From Microbulbifer rhizosphaerae (lineage in GTDB: Bacteria; Pseudomonadota; Gammaproteobacteria; Pseudomonadales; Cellvibrionaceae), in the NCBI RefSeq assembly GCF_014191725.1, contig NZ_JACHWZ010000022.1:1-64000 (forward strand): a stretch of 64,000 nt of DNA. Direction: 5' to 3'. The translations under genes and the position numbers were made by a program. Each line of letters starts with the position of its first letter. The first letter of the stretch is position 1. The notes below the pieces were generated by a model, which was not told the origin of the DNA, ran no database searches, and saw only the letters and a list, made by a program, of their open reading frames with translations. This document shows, piece after piece, positions 36,573 to 45,909 of this stretch.

Positions 36573-39500
36573 ATGCCGTTACCGACCGTCACCCGCGGTG
36601 CCATACTCGCCGCCTGTGGCGCCGGCGCCTTTCAACGCGGCCAGCAGTACGCCGAAGACCAGCGGGTAACGGACATCAGAGTCGATGGGGAAGCCGGCGT
36701 CATCTACAGCGCGGTATCCGGTGGCGACATTTACGAGCAGGAAATTCACCTGGCGCCGGGCCAGCGGCAGGCGCGAATCAGCGGTTACTGCGACTGCCCG
36801 GTAGGTTTCAACTGCAAGCATGTGACCGCCGTACTGCTCACCGTCATGCGGCAGATGGAAAGCGGCAATGTTTCCAGCGGCAATTTCGCCCTGTCGAACT
36901 GGCAGCGGCGCCTCCACGCCATCGGCCGCGCCTCCACCCCACTGCCGGAGCGCCGCGACCGGAGGGTGATCTACCTGTTCGACCGCTCCGCCGACGGCGG
37001 ATTTCAGGTGAGCATGCGCCGGGTCAGGCGCAGGAAGGATGGCAACTGGGGCAAGATAGAATCCATTCCCGGCAACCCCTGGACCTACGAGGGCAACGAA
37101 CACCTATCCCCCCACGACGACACCATCGTGGAACTGCTCACGAATTGCGGCAATGCGGACTGGGATTTCGCCCCCAAAGGCCGCCTTGGCACCCTGGCGC
37201 TGGCGGAAATACTGGCCACGGGCCGCGCTTTCCTCGCCTCCAGCGATCTCCCTGTCACCGCCGGCGGCGAGCGCCGCCTGGCCTTCACCTGGGACGACAA
37301 CGGCAGTGTGGAACAGACACAGCTGCGGGTGATGCTCGAGGACTGCGCCGGCGAATGTCTGGCCGCCGCCACCGAGCCGCCCCACTACCTGGAGCCCGCA
37401 ACCGGCCTCTGCGGCGTCATCGACACGCCGCTCACCGGCGAGCAGATACTGTTGCTGATGCAAATGCCTCCGGTGCCGGAGCACTCGCGGCTGGAAATGG
37501 CACAGCTGCTGGCGGAGAAGCTGCCCGCCAACAGCCTGCCACTGCCAGTGGAGCAGCCCGCCAGCGTCGCCGGCGAGCCGGTGCCGCTTTTGCGGCTGGC
37601 ACGCCGGGAGCCCCAGGGCTACCTCTACGCCAGCCTGCATTTCCTCTACGGGAAATACCAGGTTCCGGCCTTCCCCTCCCGCCCCACACAGATTGTGGAA
37701 ACAGAGAACCAACGGCTGCTACTGGCGCGCGACGAGGATTTCGAGAGCGACGCCGCGGACGAACTGGAAGGGCTCGGCTTCACCGGCTACCGCCTGTCCG
37801 CCGGGGACCCTGGCGATATCGGCTTTCTGCTGCCCGACGACGAGATACTCCCCTCGCCGCTGCGCTGGCAGGAATTCCTCGAGCGGGACGCGGATGCCCT
37901 GCGCGCACAGGGTTGGCGGGTGGAAACGGACCCGAGCTTCCAGCTCAATATCACCCGCGCCGAAAGCCTGTCGGGCGAGTTGGGAGAAGACAGCCTCGGC
38001 ATCCAGGTCAATTTCGGCGATGAGCAGCTCGCCCTGTTGCCGCTGCTGGTGCGCGCCCTCGAATACGGGGACCAACTGCCCGAGGGCGGGCTGATGGTGG
38101 AACTGGAACCGGACCAGTGGCTGAACATCCCCAGCGACTGGCTGCGCCCGGTGCTCGATACCCTGATTGAATTGCACGAGGAGCCGGATCTCGATGCCGA
38201 CGGCCGCCTCAAGCTGCACCGCCACAACCTGGCGCCACTCACACAGCTCAAGGACGCGCTGGGCGAGCGCGAACTCCAGTGGAGCGGCGGCGAGGAGCGC
38301 CGCGCCCTGGCGCGGCAACTGAAAAACCTCAAGGGGGTCGAAGCGGTCGCGCCGCCACAAGGGCTGAATGCCGACCTGCGCCACTACCAGCAGGAGGGCC
38401 TCAACTGGCTCGGCTTCCTGCACCGCTTCCGCTTCGGCGGCATACTCGCCGACGATATGGGCCTGGGCAAAACCCTGCAAACCCTGGCTTTTATTCTCCA
38501 CTTGAAAGAGAGCGGCGAACTGCCCGAAGCGGCGCTGATCGTCGCCCCCACCAGCCTGCTGGGCAACTGGCTGCACGAAGCAGAGAAATTCACTCCGGGG
38601 CTCAGGGCAGTGGTCAGCCACGGCATCGACAGAAAACCGAAACTGCGCAAACTCGCCGACTGCGATCTGTTGATCACCAGCTACGCCCTGGCACAGCGGG
38701 ACGCGGACATCCTCGCGCCCCACCCCTTCAGCCTGCTGGTGCTGGACGAGGCCCAGGCGATCAAGAACCCGCGCGCCAAGGTCTCCCAGGCGCTGCGCAA
38801 TTACAGCGCCGAGCAGCGCCTGTGCCTCACCGGCACGCCGCTGGAAAATCACCTGGGGGAATTCTGGGCCCAGTTCGATTTCCTGATGCCGGGGCTGCTC
38901 GGCAATGACAAATCCTTCAATCGTCTCTATCGCAACCCTATCGAAAAGCACGGCGAGGAGACCCGCCAGCGCCAGCTGCGCAACCGCACCGCGCCCTTTA
39001 TGCTGCGGCGCACCAAGGGACAGGTGGCCGGCGAGCTGCCACCGAAAACCGAGATCGTGCAGACGGTGACCCTGGGCGGCGGCCAGCAGAAACTCTACCA
39101 GGCCGTACGCGCCAGCATGGAGAAAGAGGTGCGCAAGCTGCTGCAGAACAAGGGCCTGGCCAAGAGCCATATCCAAGTGCTGGATGCCCTGCTCAAGCTT
39201 CGCCAGATCTGCTGCGATCCCGCGCTGGTGAAAATTCCCAGCGCGGCGAAGGTAAAGCAGTCTGCCAAGCTGGAGGCACTGCTGGAAATGCTCGAGGAGA
39301 TGCTCGCCGAGGGGCGCAAAATACTGCTGTTTTCCCAGTTCACCAGCATGCTGTCGATTATCGAGCGCGAACTGAACAAGCGCGGCATCGCCCACAGCAA
39401 ACTTACCGGGCGCACCCGCAAGCGGGACGAAGCGATCGATCGATTCCAGTCCGGCGAGGTGCCGTTGTTTCTGATCAGCCTCAAGGCCGGCGGCTTCGGC

Positions 39501-39764
39501 CTCAACCTCACCGCGGCGGACACGGTGATCCACTACGACCCCTGGTGGAACCCGGCGGCGGAAAACCAGGCCACCGACCGCGCCCACCGCATCGGCCAGC
39601 AGAAAGCGGTCTTCGTCTACAAGCTGATCGCCGAAGGCACCATCGAGGAGCGTATCCAGCAACTGCAACAGCGCAAGCAGTCCCTCGCCGACGCTCTACT
39701 CAGCGGCGAAGGCGCCGCGCTCTCGCGGTTGAGCGGAGAGGAAATTCTGGAGCTGTTCCGTTAG
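36573..39764 (+). CDS. SWIM zinc-finger SNF2-type DNA helicase/ATPase
   Basis: A 1063-residue Swi2/Snf2 remodeller-type ATPase. A SWIM zinc finger at about 73-83 (CDCPVGFNCKH) is followed by a long middle region with no clear motif. The helicase core begins near 600 with LRHYQQEGLNWLGFL, Walker A in DDMGLGKTLQ near 630, the DEAQ box near 724 (LDEAQAIKNP), and motifs V and VI late (SLKAGGFGLNLTAAD, DRAHRIGQ). It is close to RapA/HepA-like bacterial Snf2 proteins with SWIM. Its target, RNA polymerase or DNA repair, is unknown. GC and codon use match the neighbours, and no phage-defence gene is beside it. Confidence 0.92.
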   Translation: MPLPTVTRGAILAACGAGAFQRGQQYAEDQRVTDIRVDGEAGVIYSAVSGGDIYEQEIHLAPGQRQARISGYCDCPVGFNCKHVTAVLLTVMRQMESGNVSSGNFALSNWQRRLHAIGRASTPLPERRDRRVIYLFDRSADGGFQVSMRRVRRRKDGNWGKIESIPGNPWTYEGNEHLSPHDDTIVELLTNCGNADWDFAPKGRLGTLALAEILATGRAFLASSDLPVTAGGERRLAFTWDDNGSVEQTQLRVMLEDCAGECLAAATEPPHYLEPATGLCGVIDTPLTGEQILLLMQMPPVPEHSRLEMAQLLAEKLPANSLPLPVEQPASVAGEPVPLLRLARREPQGYLYASLHFLYGKYQVPAFPSRPTQIVETENQRLLLARDEDFESDAADELEGLGFTGYRLSAGDPGDIGFLLPDDEILPSPLRWQEFLERDADALRAQGWRVETDPSFQLNITRAESLSGELGEDSLGIQVNFGDEQLALLPLLVRALEYGDQLPEGGLMVELEPDQWLNIPSDWLRPVLDTLIELHEEPDLDADGRLKLHRHNLAPLTQLKDALGERELQWSGGEERRALARQLKNLKGVEAVAPPQGLNADLRHYQQEGLNWLGFLHRFRFGGILADDMGLGKTLQTLAFILHLKESGELPEAALIVAPTSLLGNWLHEAEKFTPGLRAVVSHGIDRKPKLRKLADCDLLITSYALAQRDADILAPHPFSLLVLDEAQAIKNPRAKVSQALRNYSAEQRLCLTGTPLENHLGEFWAQFDFLMPGLLGNDKSFNRLYRNPIEKHGEETRQRQLRNRTAPFMLRRTKGQVAGELPPKTEIVQTVTLGGGQQKLYQAVRASMEKEVRKLLQNKGLAKSHIQVLDALLKLRQICCDPALVKIPSAAKVKQSAKLEALLEMLEEMLAEGRKILLFSQFTSMLSIIERELNKRGIAHSKLTGRTRKRDEAIDRFQSGEVPLFLISLKAGGFGLNLTAADTVIHYDPWWNPAAENQATDRAHRIGQQKAVFVYKLIAEGTIEERIQQLQQRKQSLADALLSGEGAALSRLSGEEILELFR

Positions 39765-39863
39765 AGCCTGTTTAAAGTCTCCATATTTTTCAGGCCCAGA
39801 GCGGGGGTCGGCAAGCTCAGTGCAAGATATCAAACAGACTCTTAGAAAATAGACGGCGCCGAA

Positions 39864-40040
39864 TCAATTCTCCCGAAAGGAATACCAGCCGCTGACAGCC
39901 ACCGGCACCGCCAGCGTCACCCAGGCGGCCAGATCCCCGCTGCCGTCCGAGAACAGCGCCGCCAGCAAACCGGCGGCACTGAGGATACCCAAGACGACGG
40001 GCGTGCCCCATACCTGAGAGCGGGTCAACTTTCTGCTCAC
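39864..40040 (-). CDS. small membrane protein coupled to the PepSY gene
   Basis: A 58-residue protein starting MSRKLTRSQVWGTP from a GTG at 40040 that overlaps the PepSY gene stop (GTGA). It has two hydrophobic segments (PVVLGILSAAGLLAALF and AAWVTLAVPVAVSGWYS). The four-base overlap and the membrane character support a real gene. It is probably a third part of the iron-uptake operon. Small two-span proteins after PepSY proteins are common, but the function is unknown. Confidence 0.75.
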   Translation of the reverse strand: MSRKLTRSQVWGTPVVLGILSAAGLLAALFSDGSGDLAAWVTLAVPVAVSGWYSFREN

Positions 40041-41215
40041 AGAACCTCCTGTGACTGCCGCGCCGCCAGCGGCGGGAACTTGTCTTCAGCCGGGCGCAGG
40101 GCCGCGAGCTTTTCCTCGATGGAGACGTTGCGCTTCTTCACCCACAGGTAGACGCCGCTGCCCAGCACCAGGATGGCGATAAGATCCAGCAAGGCCCAGA
40201 GAATTTTCAGCGGCAGGCCGCCGTAGTCTCCGAAGTGCAGCGGGCGGGACAGCAGCAACGCGGTCACATACCAGGGCATCTCCGCCACCGCCGTCAGTTC
40301 GCCGGTGGCGGCGTCCACCAGCACTGGTGTCATCAGTTTGGAAGTAAACGGCGTATTCCCCTGCATAAAGACGCCGAAGTGATGCGGGCTGGCGAAGGGG
40401 TTGCCTGGGAAGGCGACAAAGCCGGGCTCCATCTCCGGCGCCGCGGCCCGCGCCGTTTCCAGGGCGCGCTCCACCGAGTGGTCCACACCTTCGGTCAGGG
40501 CGTCGTTCCGGTAATCCTCGGTCATCACCGCCAGCTCACTGCTCTGCCACTGGCCGAATATCGGCAGCGCGAGGGTGTTGATCACGCCGGTGACGCCGAC
40601 CACCATCACCCACACCAGGATGGCGATGCCGAGCAGGTTGTGCAGATCCAGCCATTTCAGTCGCGGCGAGCGGTTGCGGCGCACGGTGCCGAACTTCAGC
40701 TTCGACATAAACGGGCCGTAGACCACTGCGCCGGACACCAGCGATGCCGCCAGCAGCAATCCCATAAAGCCGAGAAACAAGGTGCCGCCGAGCCCGGCGA
40801 ACATATCCAGGTGCAGGCGGTAAATCACATACATGAATCCCTGCTGGAGGGGATATTCGTGAAGGAATTCCCCGGTGCGGGCGTCGTACATGAAGAAGGC
40901 GGTGGCCTCCGCGGCGTCCACCGTTTTCGCCATCCCCACGTACCAGGCCTCCGGCTCCTCAGGTTCCCGATACAGGTACTGCACCGCGTCCTGCGGCCGG
41001 CGCACAGCGGCGGCCGCCGCGATATCGTCGACGCTGGCCGTCGCGGCAGCCCCGGGCATCTCCGGCGGCTCCACCGAATTGCCCAGGGCGTGATCTATCT
41101 CGTGGTAGAAGATCAGCGGCAGGCCGGTGACGCACAGCATCAACAGGAACAGAGTGGAGATCAGGCTGGTCCATTTGTGGACCAGGTACCAGTTGCGGAT
41201 GGATTGCGCCTTCAT
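40037..41215 (-). CDS. PepSY-domain inner-membrane protein (iron uptake, PiuB-like)
   Basis: A 392-residue inner-membrane protein with four or so helices (about 15-35, 140-160, 185-205 and 335-355) and PepSY-type periplasmic domains. The start RNWYLVHKWTSLISTLFLLML and WLDLHNLLGIAILVWVM are family segments with conserved His residues. Such proteins lie beside siderophore receptors and are thought to reduce or release iron from siderophores in the periplasm. It is 15 bases after the receptor gene in one operon. Confidence 0.9.
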   Translation of the reverse strand: MKAQSIRNWYLVHKWTSLISTLFLLMLCVTGLPLIFYHEIDHALGNSVEPPEMPGAAATASVDDIAAAAAVRRPQDAVQYLYREPEEPEAWYVGMAKTVDAAEATAFFMYDARTGEFLHEYPLQQGFMYVIYRLHLDMFAGLGGTLFLGFMGLLLAASLVSGAVVYGPFMSKLKFGTVRRNRSPRLKWLDLHNLLGIAILVWVMVVGVTGVINTLALPIFGQWQSSELAVMTEDYRNDALTEGVDHSVERALETARAAAPEMEPGFVAFPGNPFASPHHFGVFMQGNTPFTSKLMTPVLVDAATGELTAVAEMPWYVTALLLSRPLHFGDYGGLPLKILWALLDLIAILVLGSGVYLWVKKRNVSIEEKLAALRPAEDKFPPLAARQSQEVL

Positions 41216-41230
41216 TTCACACAGCCCTCC

Positions 41231-43339
41231 CTAGAAAGTGTACTGGTAGCTCACCGCCATATTGCGCGGCGCACCGTAATAGCCGATTTCGTACAGGCTG
41301 GTGATGTATTTCTCGTCCGTGAGGTTGCTCACGTTGAGCTGCAGCCGGGAATTGGCGTCGATATCCCAGCGCGCAAAAGCGTTGAGCAGCAGGTGGGCAC
41401 CCTGCTCTATTTCCACCCCGGTATAGGAATCCACCTTGGAGGTCCGCGACTGCCAGTTGCCGCCCAGCCCCAGGGAAACGTCCGGCAGTTGGGGCAGGGT
41501 CGCGTTCACGGAGAAGTTGACGGTCTCCCGCGGCACCCAGGTGTAGGTATCGTCACCGGCCTCGTCTTCGAGTTCGAGGGAGGTGAAACCGAGCACCAGG
41601 TTCATGTACTCGTTCAGCGCCCCGGAAACTTCTATTTCGAATCCCTCCGAATCGACATCCGCGCCTTGGTAATAATATTGGAGAGTATCGGGATTCAGGC
41701 CTGCATAGGTGGCGAGCCCGCGCTGCTCGGCCTTGAATACCGCCAGCGTCGCCAGCAGGCGGCCATCCAGCCAGTCGGCCTTGGCCCCCAGCTCGTAATT
41801 CACGCCCTTGGTGGGGTCCAGGTAAACGCCGTCGATATCGTATTGATCCTGAGGCTGGTAGATATCCGAGTAACTGGCGTAAACGGAGATATTGCCGGTG
41901 ACTGAATAGGTCAGGCCCAGGTAGGGGCTGATCTCGCTTTCGTCGATATCGCCGCGCAGGCTGGTCACCGAGCGCTCGTAACTGACGGCGTTGAAGCCGG
42001 GAATAATACTCAGGCTGCCAAAATTGAGCCTGGTGGCGCCGTAAACACGGGAGAGCGTCTGTTCGCTCTGGTCCCACAGGGTCCTGGCCCCCCAGGGAGG
42101 CTCGGCCACCATGTCTCCCCCGTAAGGAAACCCCGGCAGCGCACCGAAGGCAGGATCGGTGGTATCCACCGGGTGCCAGTACTGGTCTCGCTCGCTGGTT
42201 GAATGGCTGGCGCCGAGGACGGCTTCATGGGTGGCACCAAACAGCTCGTACCCCCCAGAGAGGCCGGCGTCAAACAGATGGGCCTCATCCTTCGTCGGCC
42301 ACTTGCCCGGATTGCCCAGCAGGCCGGTGCCGGTCTCCGGGTCGAGGCCCGTGATGGAATAGGCAAAAAACAGCTGGCTTTCGTCCTCGAAGCCGCGATA
42401 GTTGTAGGAGAGCTTCAACTCCCAGTCCGACGGCAGCCGGTAGCTGTATTCCACAAAAGCCGTTTGGTTGACCGTATCCCAGTAGGTCCAGTCCTGGCTG
42501 GTGGACGCATCCGTGTCCCACTCCGCCTGGGTGCCGTCGCTGTTGGCGAATACCAGGCCGCCCCACATACCGCCGACGGTGTTCGCCGCCTGGTGAGAAT
42601 AGCCCGCGGCCAGGGTGGAATTTTCCGTCAACTGGCCGTCGACCACGCCGTAGATAAAAGTACGGTCATTCTCCACCCCGCGCAGGTGGGAACCGGAATC
42701 CTCCGCCGCCACCACCAGGCGACCGGCCCAGTCGCCACTGCCGCTGAGCGGCGTCGAATAATCCACCTCCACCCGGACCCGGTCGTAGGAGCCTGCGGTA
42801 ACTCCCATCTGCCCACGGGCGTGGTTGGCAGGCCGCTTCCGCACGTAGTTGATGGTGCCGGACGAGTTGCCGACACCGGTCAGCAGGCCGTTGGCGCCGC
42901 GGATAATCTCCACTTTCTCGTAACCGAAGGAATCCGTTGCACCGCGCACCAGGCCCCAGCCGTTGGGAAGGCCGACGCCATCCACCTGGGTGTTCTGGAT
43001 CTCAAATCCACGGGACAGGTAATTGGTTCTGTTGGTCTCCCATCTCTCCACGCTGATACCGGTGGCCAGATCCAGCGCGTCGTTGATACTGCTGGCACCG
43101 TAGGCATCCATCAGTTCCCTATCGACCACGCTGATGGATTGGGGTGTGTTCTTGAGGTCGAGGTTCAGGCCCGTTGCCCCCTTGCTGGTGCGATTCTCGC
43201 GCACGCCGACGATAAACACTTCTTCGATATCGCCGGACTCATCCGAGCGACTTTCAGCTGCCTGGGCAACCAACGGCAGGGTGAGACTTACTGCCAGAGA
43301 CAGGGGGGCGAAGGCGTTTAGCCTGGGGTTCATGGGCAT
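41231..43339 (-). CDS. TonB-dependent siderophore receptor
   Basis: A 702-residue outer-membrane receptor. Signal peptide at the start (LAVSLTLPLVAQA), a TonB-box-like stretch (EEVFIVGV), the plug with NTPQSISVVDRELM and YLSRGFEIQNTQVDG, then a 22-strand barrel ending in SYQYTF. The plug form is the FhuA/FpvA-like siderophore group. Ligand unproven, though hydroxamate-type is plausible. A Fur box lies 63 bases upstream, so expression should rise in iron limitation. It leads an operon with the PepSY gene and a small membrane protein. Confidence 0.95.
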   Translation of the reverse strand: MPMNPRLNAFAPLSLAVSLTLPLVAQAAESRSDESGDIEEVFIVGVRENRTSKGATGLNLDLKNTPQSISVVDRELMDAYGASSINDALDLATGISVERWETNRTNYLSRGFEIQNTQVDGVGLPNGWGLVRGATDSFGYEKVEIIRGANGLLTGVGNSSGTINYVRKRPANHARGQMGVTAGSYDRVRVEVDYSTPLSGSGDWAGRLVVAAEDSGSHLRGVENDRTFIYGVVDGQLTENSTLAAGYSHQAANTVGGMWGGLVFANSDGTQAEWDTDASTSQDWTYWDTVNQTAFVEYSYRLPSDWELKLSYNYRGFEDESQLFFAYSITGLDPETGTGLLGNPGKWPTKDEAHLFDAGLSGGYELFGATHEAVLGASHSTSERDQYWHPVDTTDPAFGALPGFPYGGDMVAEPPWGARTLWDQSEQTLSRVYGATRLNFGSLSIIPGFNAVSYERSVTSLRGDIDESEISPYLGLTYSVTGNISVYASYSDIYQPQDQYDIDGVYLDPTKGVNYELGAKADWLDGRLLATLAVFKAEQRGLATYAGLNPDTLQYYYQGADVDSEGFEIEVSGALNEYMNLVLGFTSLELEDEAGDDTYTWVPRETVNFSVNATLPQLPDVSLGLGGNWQSRTSKVDSYTGVEIEQGAHLLLNAFARWDIDANSRLQLNVSNLTDEKYITSLYEIGYYGAPRNMAVSYQYTF

Positions 43340-43401
43340 ACCTCACATCGTGTGATTATTGGAAGAAGGCGGGCAGGATTGTATGCAAAGATAAATTAAA
43401 T

Positions 43402-43420
43402 GCAAATGATATTGATTACT
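43402..43420 (-). promoter_or_regulatory. Fur box upstream of the siderophore receptor
   Basis: GCAAATGATATTGATTACT matches the Fur consensus GATAATGATAATCATTATC at about 13 of 19 positions and keeps the AATGAT core. It lies in the AT-rich promoter region of the receptor gene. Confidence 0.68.
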
Positions 43421-43790
43421 ATTTATGAAATAAATGATGCCACCAAAGTACGGCGCCGATCCTTTCCGTCTGGACGAGTGCCCCAATATCCGGAGGTTAG
43501 TGTCAATAGCGGGACGATGACGACTCCTGCACCGCATCGCTGGCCGCCTGCTCCGGCACGGCAATGACGATGAAAGCAGCACCGAGTCCATCTGGGGCCG
43601 GAACACCCTGTACAGCAGCGGCGGAAATTACTGGGAGAAGGGCGCCTGCCCCTGATCGGCCGGCGGGACTGTGCTGTAGGGGCGGCCGCTCCTACGGGAA
43701 AAGGATACGCCCACCGGAATAGCGGAGTCGCCATCCCGGACACTACCATTCGGTGAAAATGCGGTTTTCCCGATGCGGAGGAGGCAGAAG
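43421..43790. other. gap with a possible gene remnant and a repeat arm
   Basis: No intact gene is seen. An in-frame plus-strand stretch at 43521-43655 reads LLHRIAGRLLRHGNDDE and then ESIWGRNTLYSSGGNYWEKG before a stop, with no start codon in frame after the preceding stop. It could be the C-terminal end of a lost gene. A palindrome GTAGGGGCGGCCGCTCCTAC lies at 43677-43696 and matches the ends of the TGTAGGAGCGGCC elements. Confidence 0.4.
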
Positions 43791-43988
43791 ATGAACACTC
43801 CGAGAGGTGGCCTGCGCGTGGCCAGCGTGCTGTTCGGACTGATGGCCCTGGGCCAGCTGTGGCGGGTATTCGCCACCCCGGAAGTATTGGTTGGCGGCGC
43901 ACCCATGCCCGTCTGGCCGAGCGTGCTGGCGCTGATAATCCTCGCAATACTGTGCATCTGGCTGTGGAGGCTCTCCAACAGGGCCTGA
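43791..43988 (+). CDS. small two-span membrane protein, unknown
   Basis: A 65-residue protein starting MNTPRGGLRVASVL with two hydrophobic segments (ASVLFGLMALGQLWRVF and PSVLALIILAILCIWLWRL). The ATG at 43791 has a GGAGGAGG ribosome site and is preferred to one six codons upstream. No family recognised. Confidence 0.75.
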   Translation: MNTPRGGLRVASVLFGLMALGQLWRVFATPEVLVGGAPMPVWPSVLALIILAILCIWLWRLSNRA

Positions 43989-44045
43989 GACAATCGTCTG
44001 TAAGCGGTTTTCCATGGGAGGCCCGCTGGAACTAACTCCCGCTAC

Positions 44046-44113
44046 TTACCGCGCCCCCGGCGAGGCGCTATAATCCCGCTCTTCAGAAAGACCCGGTTTT
44101 TTGCCGGGTCTTT
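44046..44113 (+). promoter_or_regulatory. sulP-type gene promoter with leader hairpin
   Basis: TTACCG (44046-44051) and TATAAT (44069-44074) are 17 bases apart. Just after them AAAGACCCGG and CCGGGTCTTT (44087-44113) form a perfect 10-bp stem with a TTTTTTG loop. The hairpin lies in the predicted 5' leader. It could be an early terminator, but no run of T follows the stem. Confidence 0.5.
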
Positions 44114-44147
44114 CCGGTTGTGCCACTGAAAACCGGGAGCTCTCCAC

Positions 44148-45839
44148 TTGTTCGTCTCCGCCCTACGTCAATCCTTCGCCGACGGCAGTCTTTTCGGCAC
44201 CCTGCCGCGCAACCTGATCGCCGGGATCACCGTGGGCATAGTGGCGCTGCCACTGTCCATGGGCCTCGCCATCGCCAGCGGTGTGCCGCCGCAGCACGGG
44301 CTCTATACCGCCATCGTCGGCGGTATCGTGGTGGCACTGCTGGGCGGCTCCCGGGTGAATATCTCCGGCCCCACCGCCGCATTTGTGGTGGTACTGCTGC
44401 CGGTGGTGCAGCAGTTCGGCCTCGGCGGCCTGCTGCTGGCGGGCCTGCTGGCAGGGTTGATCACAATTGGGTTCGGCCTGCTCAAGCTGGGACGGCTCAT
44501 CCAGATTATCCCCTATCCGGTGATCGTCGGATTCACCTCCGGTATCGGCACGGTGATCGCCTTTTTGCAAATGAAAGACTTCCTCGGCCTGCAACCGGAA
44601 CCGGGGGCCACACATTTTCTGCAGCAACTGGGCGCACTCGCGGCAGCGCTGCCCAGCTTTCGCTGGCAGGAGTTCGCTATCGGCGCGCTTACCCTGGGTA
44701 TGCTGATACTGTGGAAAAAAGTACCCGGGCGCATTCCCGCCTACCTGGTGGCGCTGCTGGTGGGCACTCTCGTCGCGTCGGTATTCAACGGCAGCGCCGA
44801 CCTGCCGGACGTGGACACCATCGCCTCGCGCTTCCGCTTTTCCCTGGGCGGTGTCGAGGGCAGCGGAATACCGCCGGTGGCACCGCACTTTTTACTACCC
44901 TGGCAATTGCCAGGGCCGGACGGCATGCCCATAGGTTTCAGCTGGGAACTGCTGCGCGCGCTGATCGGACCGGCGTTTTCCATCGCCCTGCTGGGCGCAT
45001 TGGAATCCCTGCTGTGTGCGGTAGTGGCAGACGGCATGAGCGGCCAGCAGCACGACCCGGACGGCGAACTGGTCGGTCAGGGCATGGGCAATATAGCGGT
45101 GGCTTTTTTCGGTGGCATCCCGGTCACAGCGGCTATCGCGCGTACAGCGACCAACGTGCGCTCCGGTGGCAGCACTCCGCTGTCCGCAGTGGTGCACGGA
45201 CTGTTTGTACTGCTGGCCATGCTGTTGCTGGCCCCCTGGCTGTCGCTGATCCCCATGGCAGCGATGGCCGCGGTACTTCTGGTCGTGGCCTGGAATATGA
45301 GCGAGGCGGGCCACGCACTGCATATCCTGCGCCGGGCGCCGCGGGCGGACGCCGCGGTGCTGCTCACCTGCTTCGCACTCACCGTGGCGATCGATATGCA
45401 GGTGGCGGTAGCCGCGGGCCTGGCGCTGGCCTCGGTGCTGTTTATCCGCCGGGTGACCGAACTCACGCAAACCACACTGATCAAACCCCACGGGGAAGCG
45501 GAACATCAGCAGGAAAAAGGGGTAGTGCTCTACGACCTGGACGGCCCACTGTTTTTCGGCGCCGCCTACAAGGCCCTGAAAATCGTCACCGCGGTGGATC
45601 GCGATGTGCACACGGTGGTGCTGGATATGCGGGATGTTGCGGTGTTGGATGCCACTGCCATGGAAAACCTGGAGGCTATCGCCAGGCATCTGGCCGGGCG
45701 GCACACCACCCTTTACCTGATCCACGTGCGGCCCGCTCTGGTAAAGAAGATGCGCCGTTACGGGCTGCTGGACGCAACCACTCCGACCCGGCTGGCCAGG
45801 GATTACCAGGCAGTCCTGAGTCAGCTGAGCAGCGCTTAG
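44148..45839 (+). CDS. SulP family inorganic anion transporter with STAS domain
   Basis: A 563-residue inner-membrane protein with 12 to 14 helices and a C-terminal STAS domain from about 445 (VVLYDLDGPLFFGAAYKALK, then VVLDMRDVAVLDATAMENL). The early GVPPQHGLYTAIVGG and SGPTAAFVVV segments are SulP marks. Members carry sulfate, bicarbonate or dicarboxylates, and the substrate here is open. It starts with TTG at 44148, with GGGAG 9 bases upstream. No carbonic anhydrase or sulfur gene is adjacent. Confidence 0.93.
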   Translation: MFVSALRQSFADGSLFGTLPRNLIAGITVGIVALPLSMGLAIASGVPPQHGLYTAIVGGIVVALLGGSRVNISGPTAAFVVVLLPVVQQFGLGGLLLAGLLAGLITIGFGLLKLGRLIQIIPYPVIVGFTSGIGTVIAFLQMKDFLGLQPEPGATHFLQQLGALAAALPSFRWQEFAIGALTLGMLILWKKVPGRIPAYLVALLVGTLVASVFNGSADLPDVDTIASRFRFSLGGVEGSGIPPVAPHFLLPWQLPGPDGMPIGFSWELLRALIGPAFSIALLGALESLLCAVVADGMSGQQHDPDGELVGQGMGNIAVAFFGGIPVTAAIARTATNVRSGGSTPLSAVVHGLFVLLAMLLLAPWLSLIPMAAMAAVLLVVAWNMSEAGHALHILRRAPRADAAVLLTCFALTVAIDMQVAVAAGLALASVLFIRRVTELTQTTLIKPHGEAEHQQEKGVVLYDLDGPLFFGAAYKALKIVTAVDRDVHTVVLDMRDVAVLDATAMENLEAIARHLAGRHTTLYLIHVRPALVKKMRRYGLLDATTPTRLARDYQAVLSQLSSA

Positions 45840-45909
45840 GCACTTGGGTGATTTTTTGTGCAAACTGCTGTACAATGGCCGATTCACGTAGAAAATCGGG
45901 ACATTTATT

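Noticed and set aside
36503..38023. 506-codon frame overlapping the SNF2 gene start
   Set aside because: Arg/Pro/Ala-rich, with no motifs. The SNF2 frame has clear motifs.
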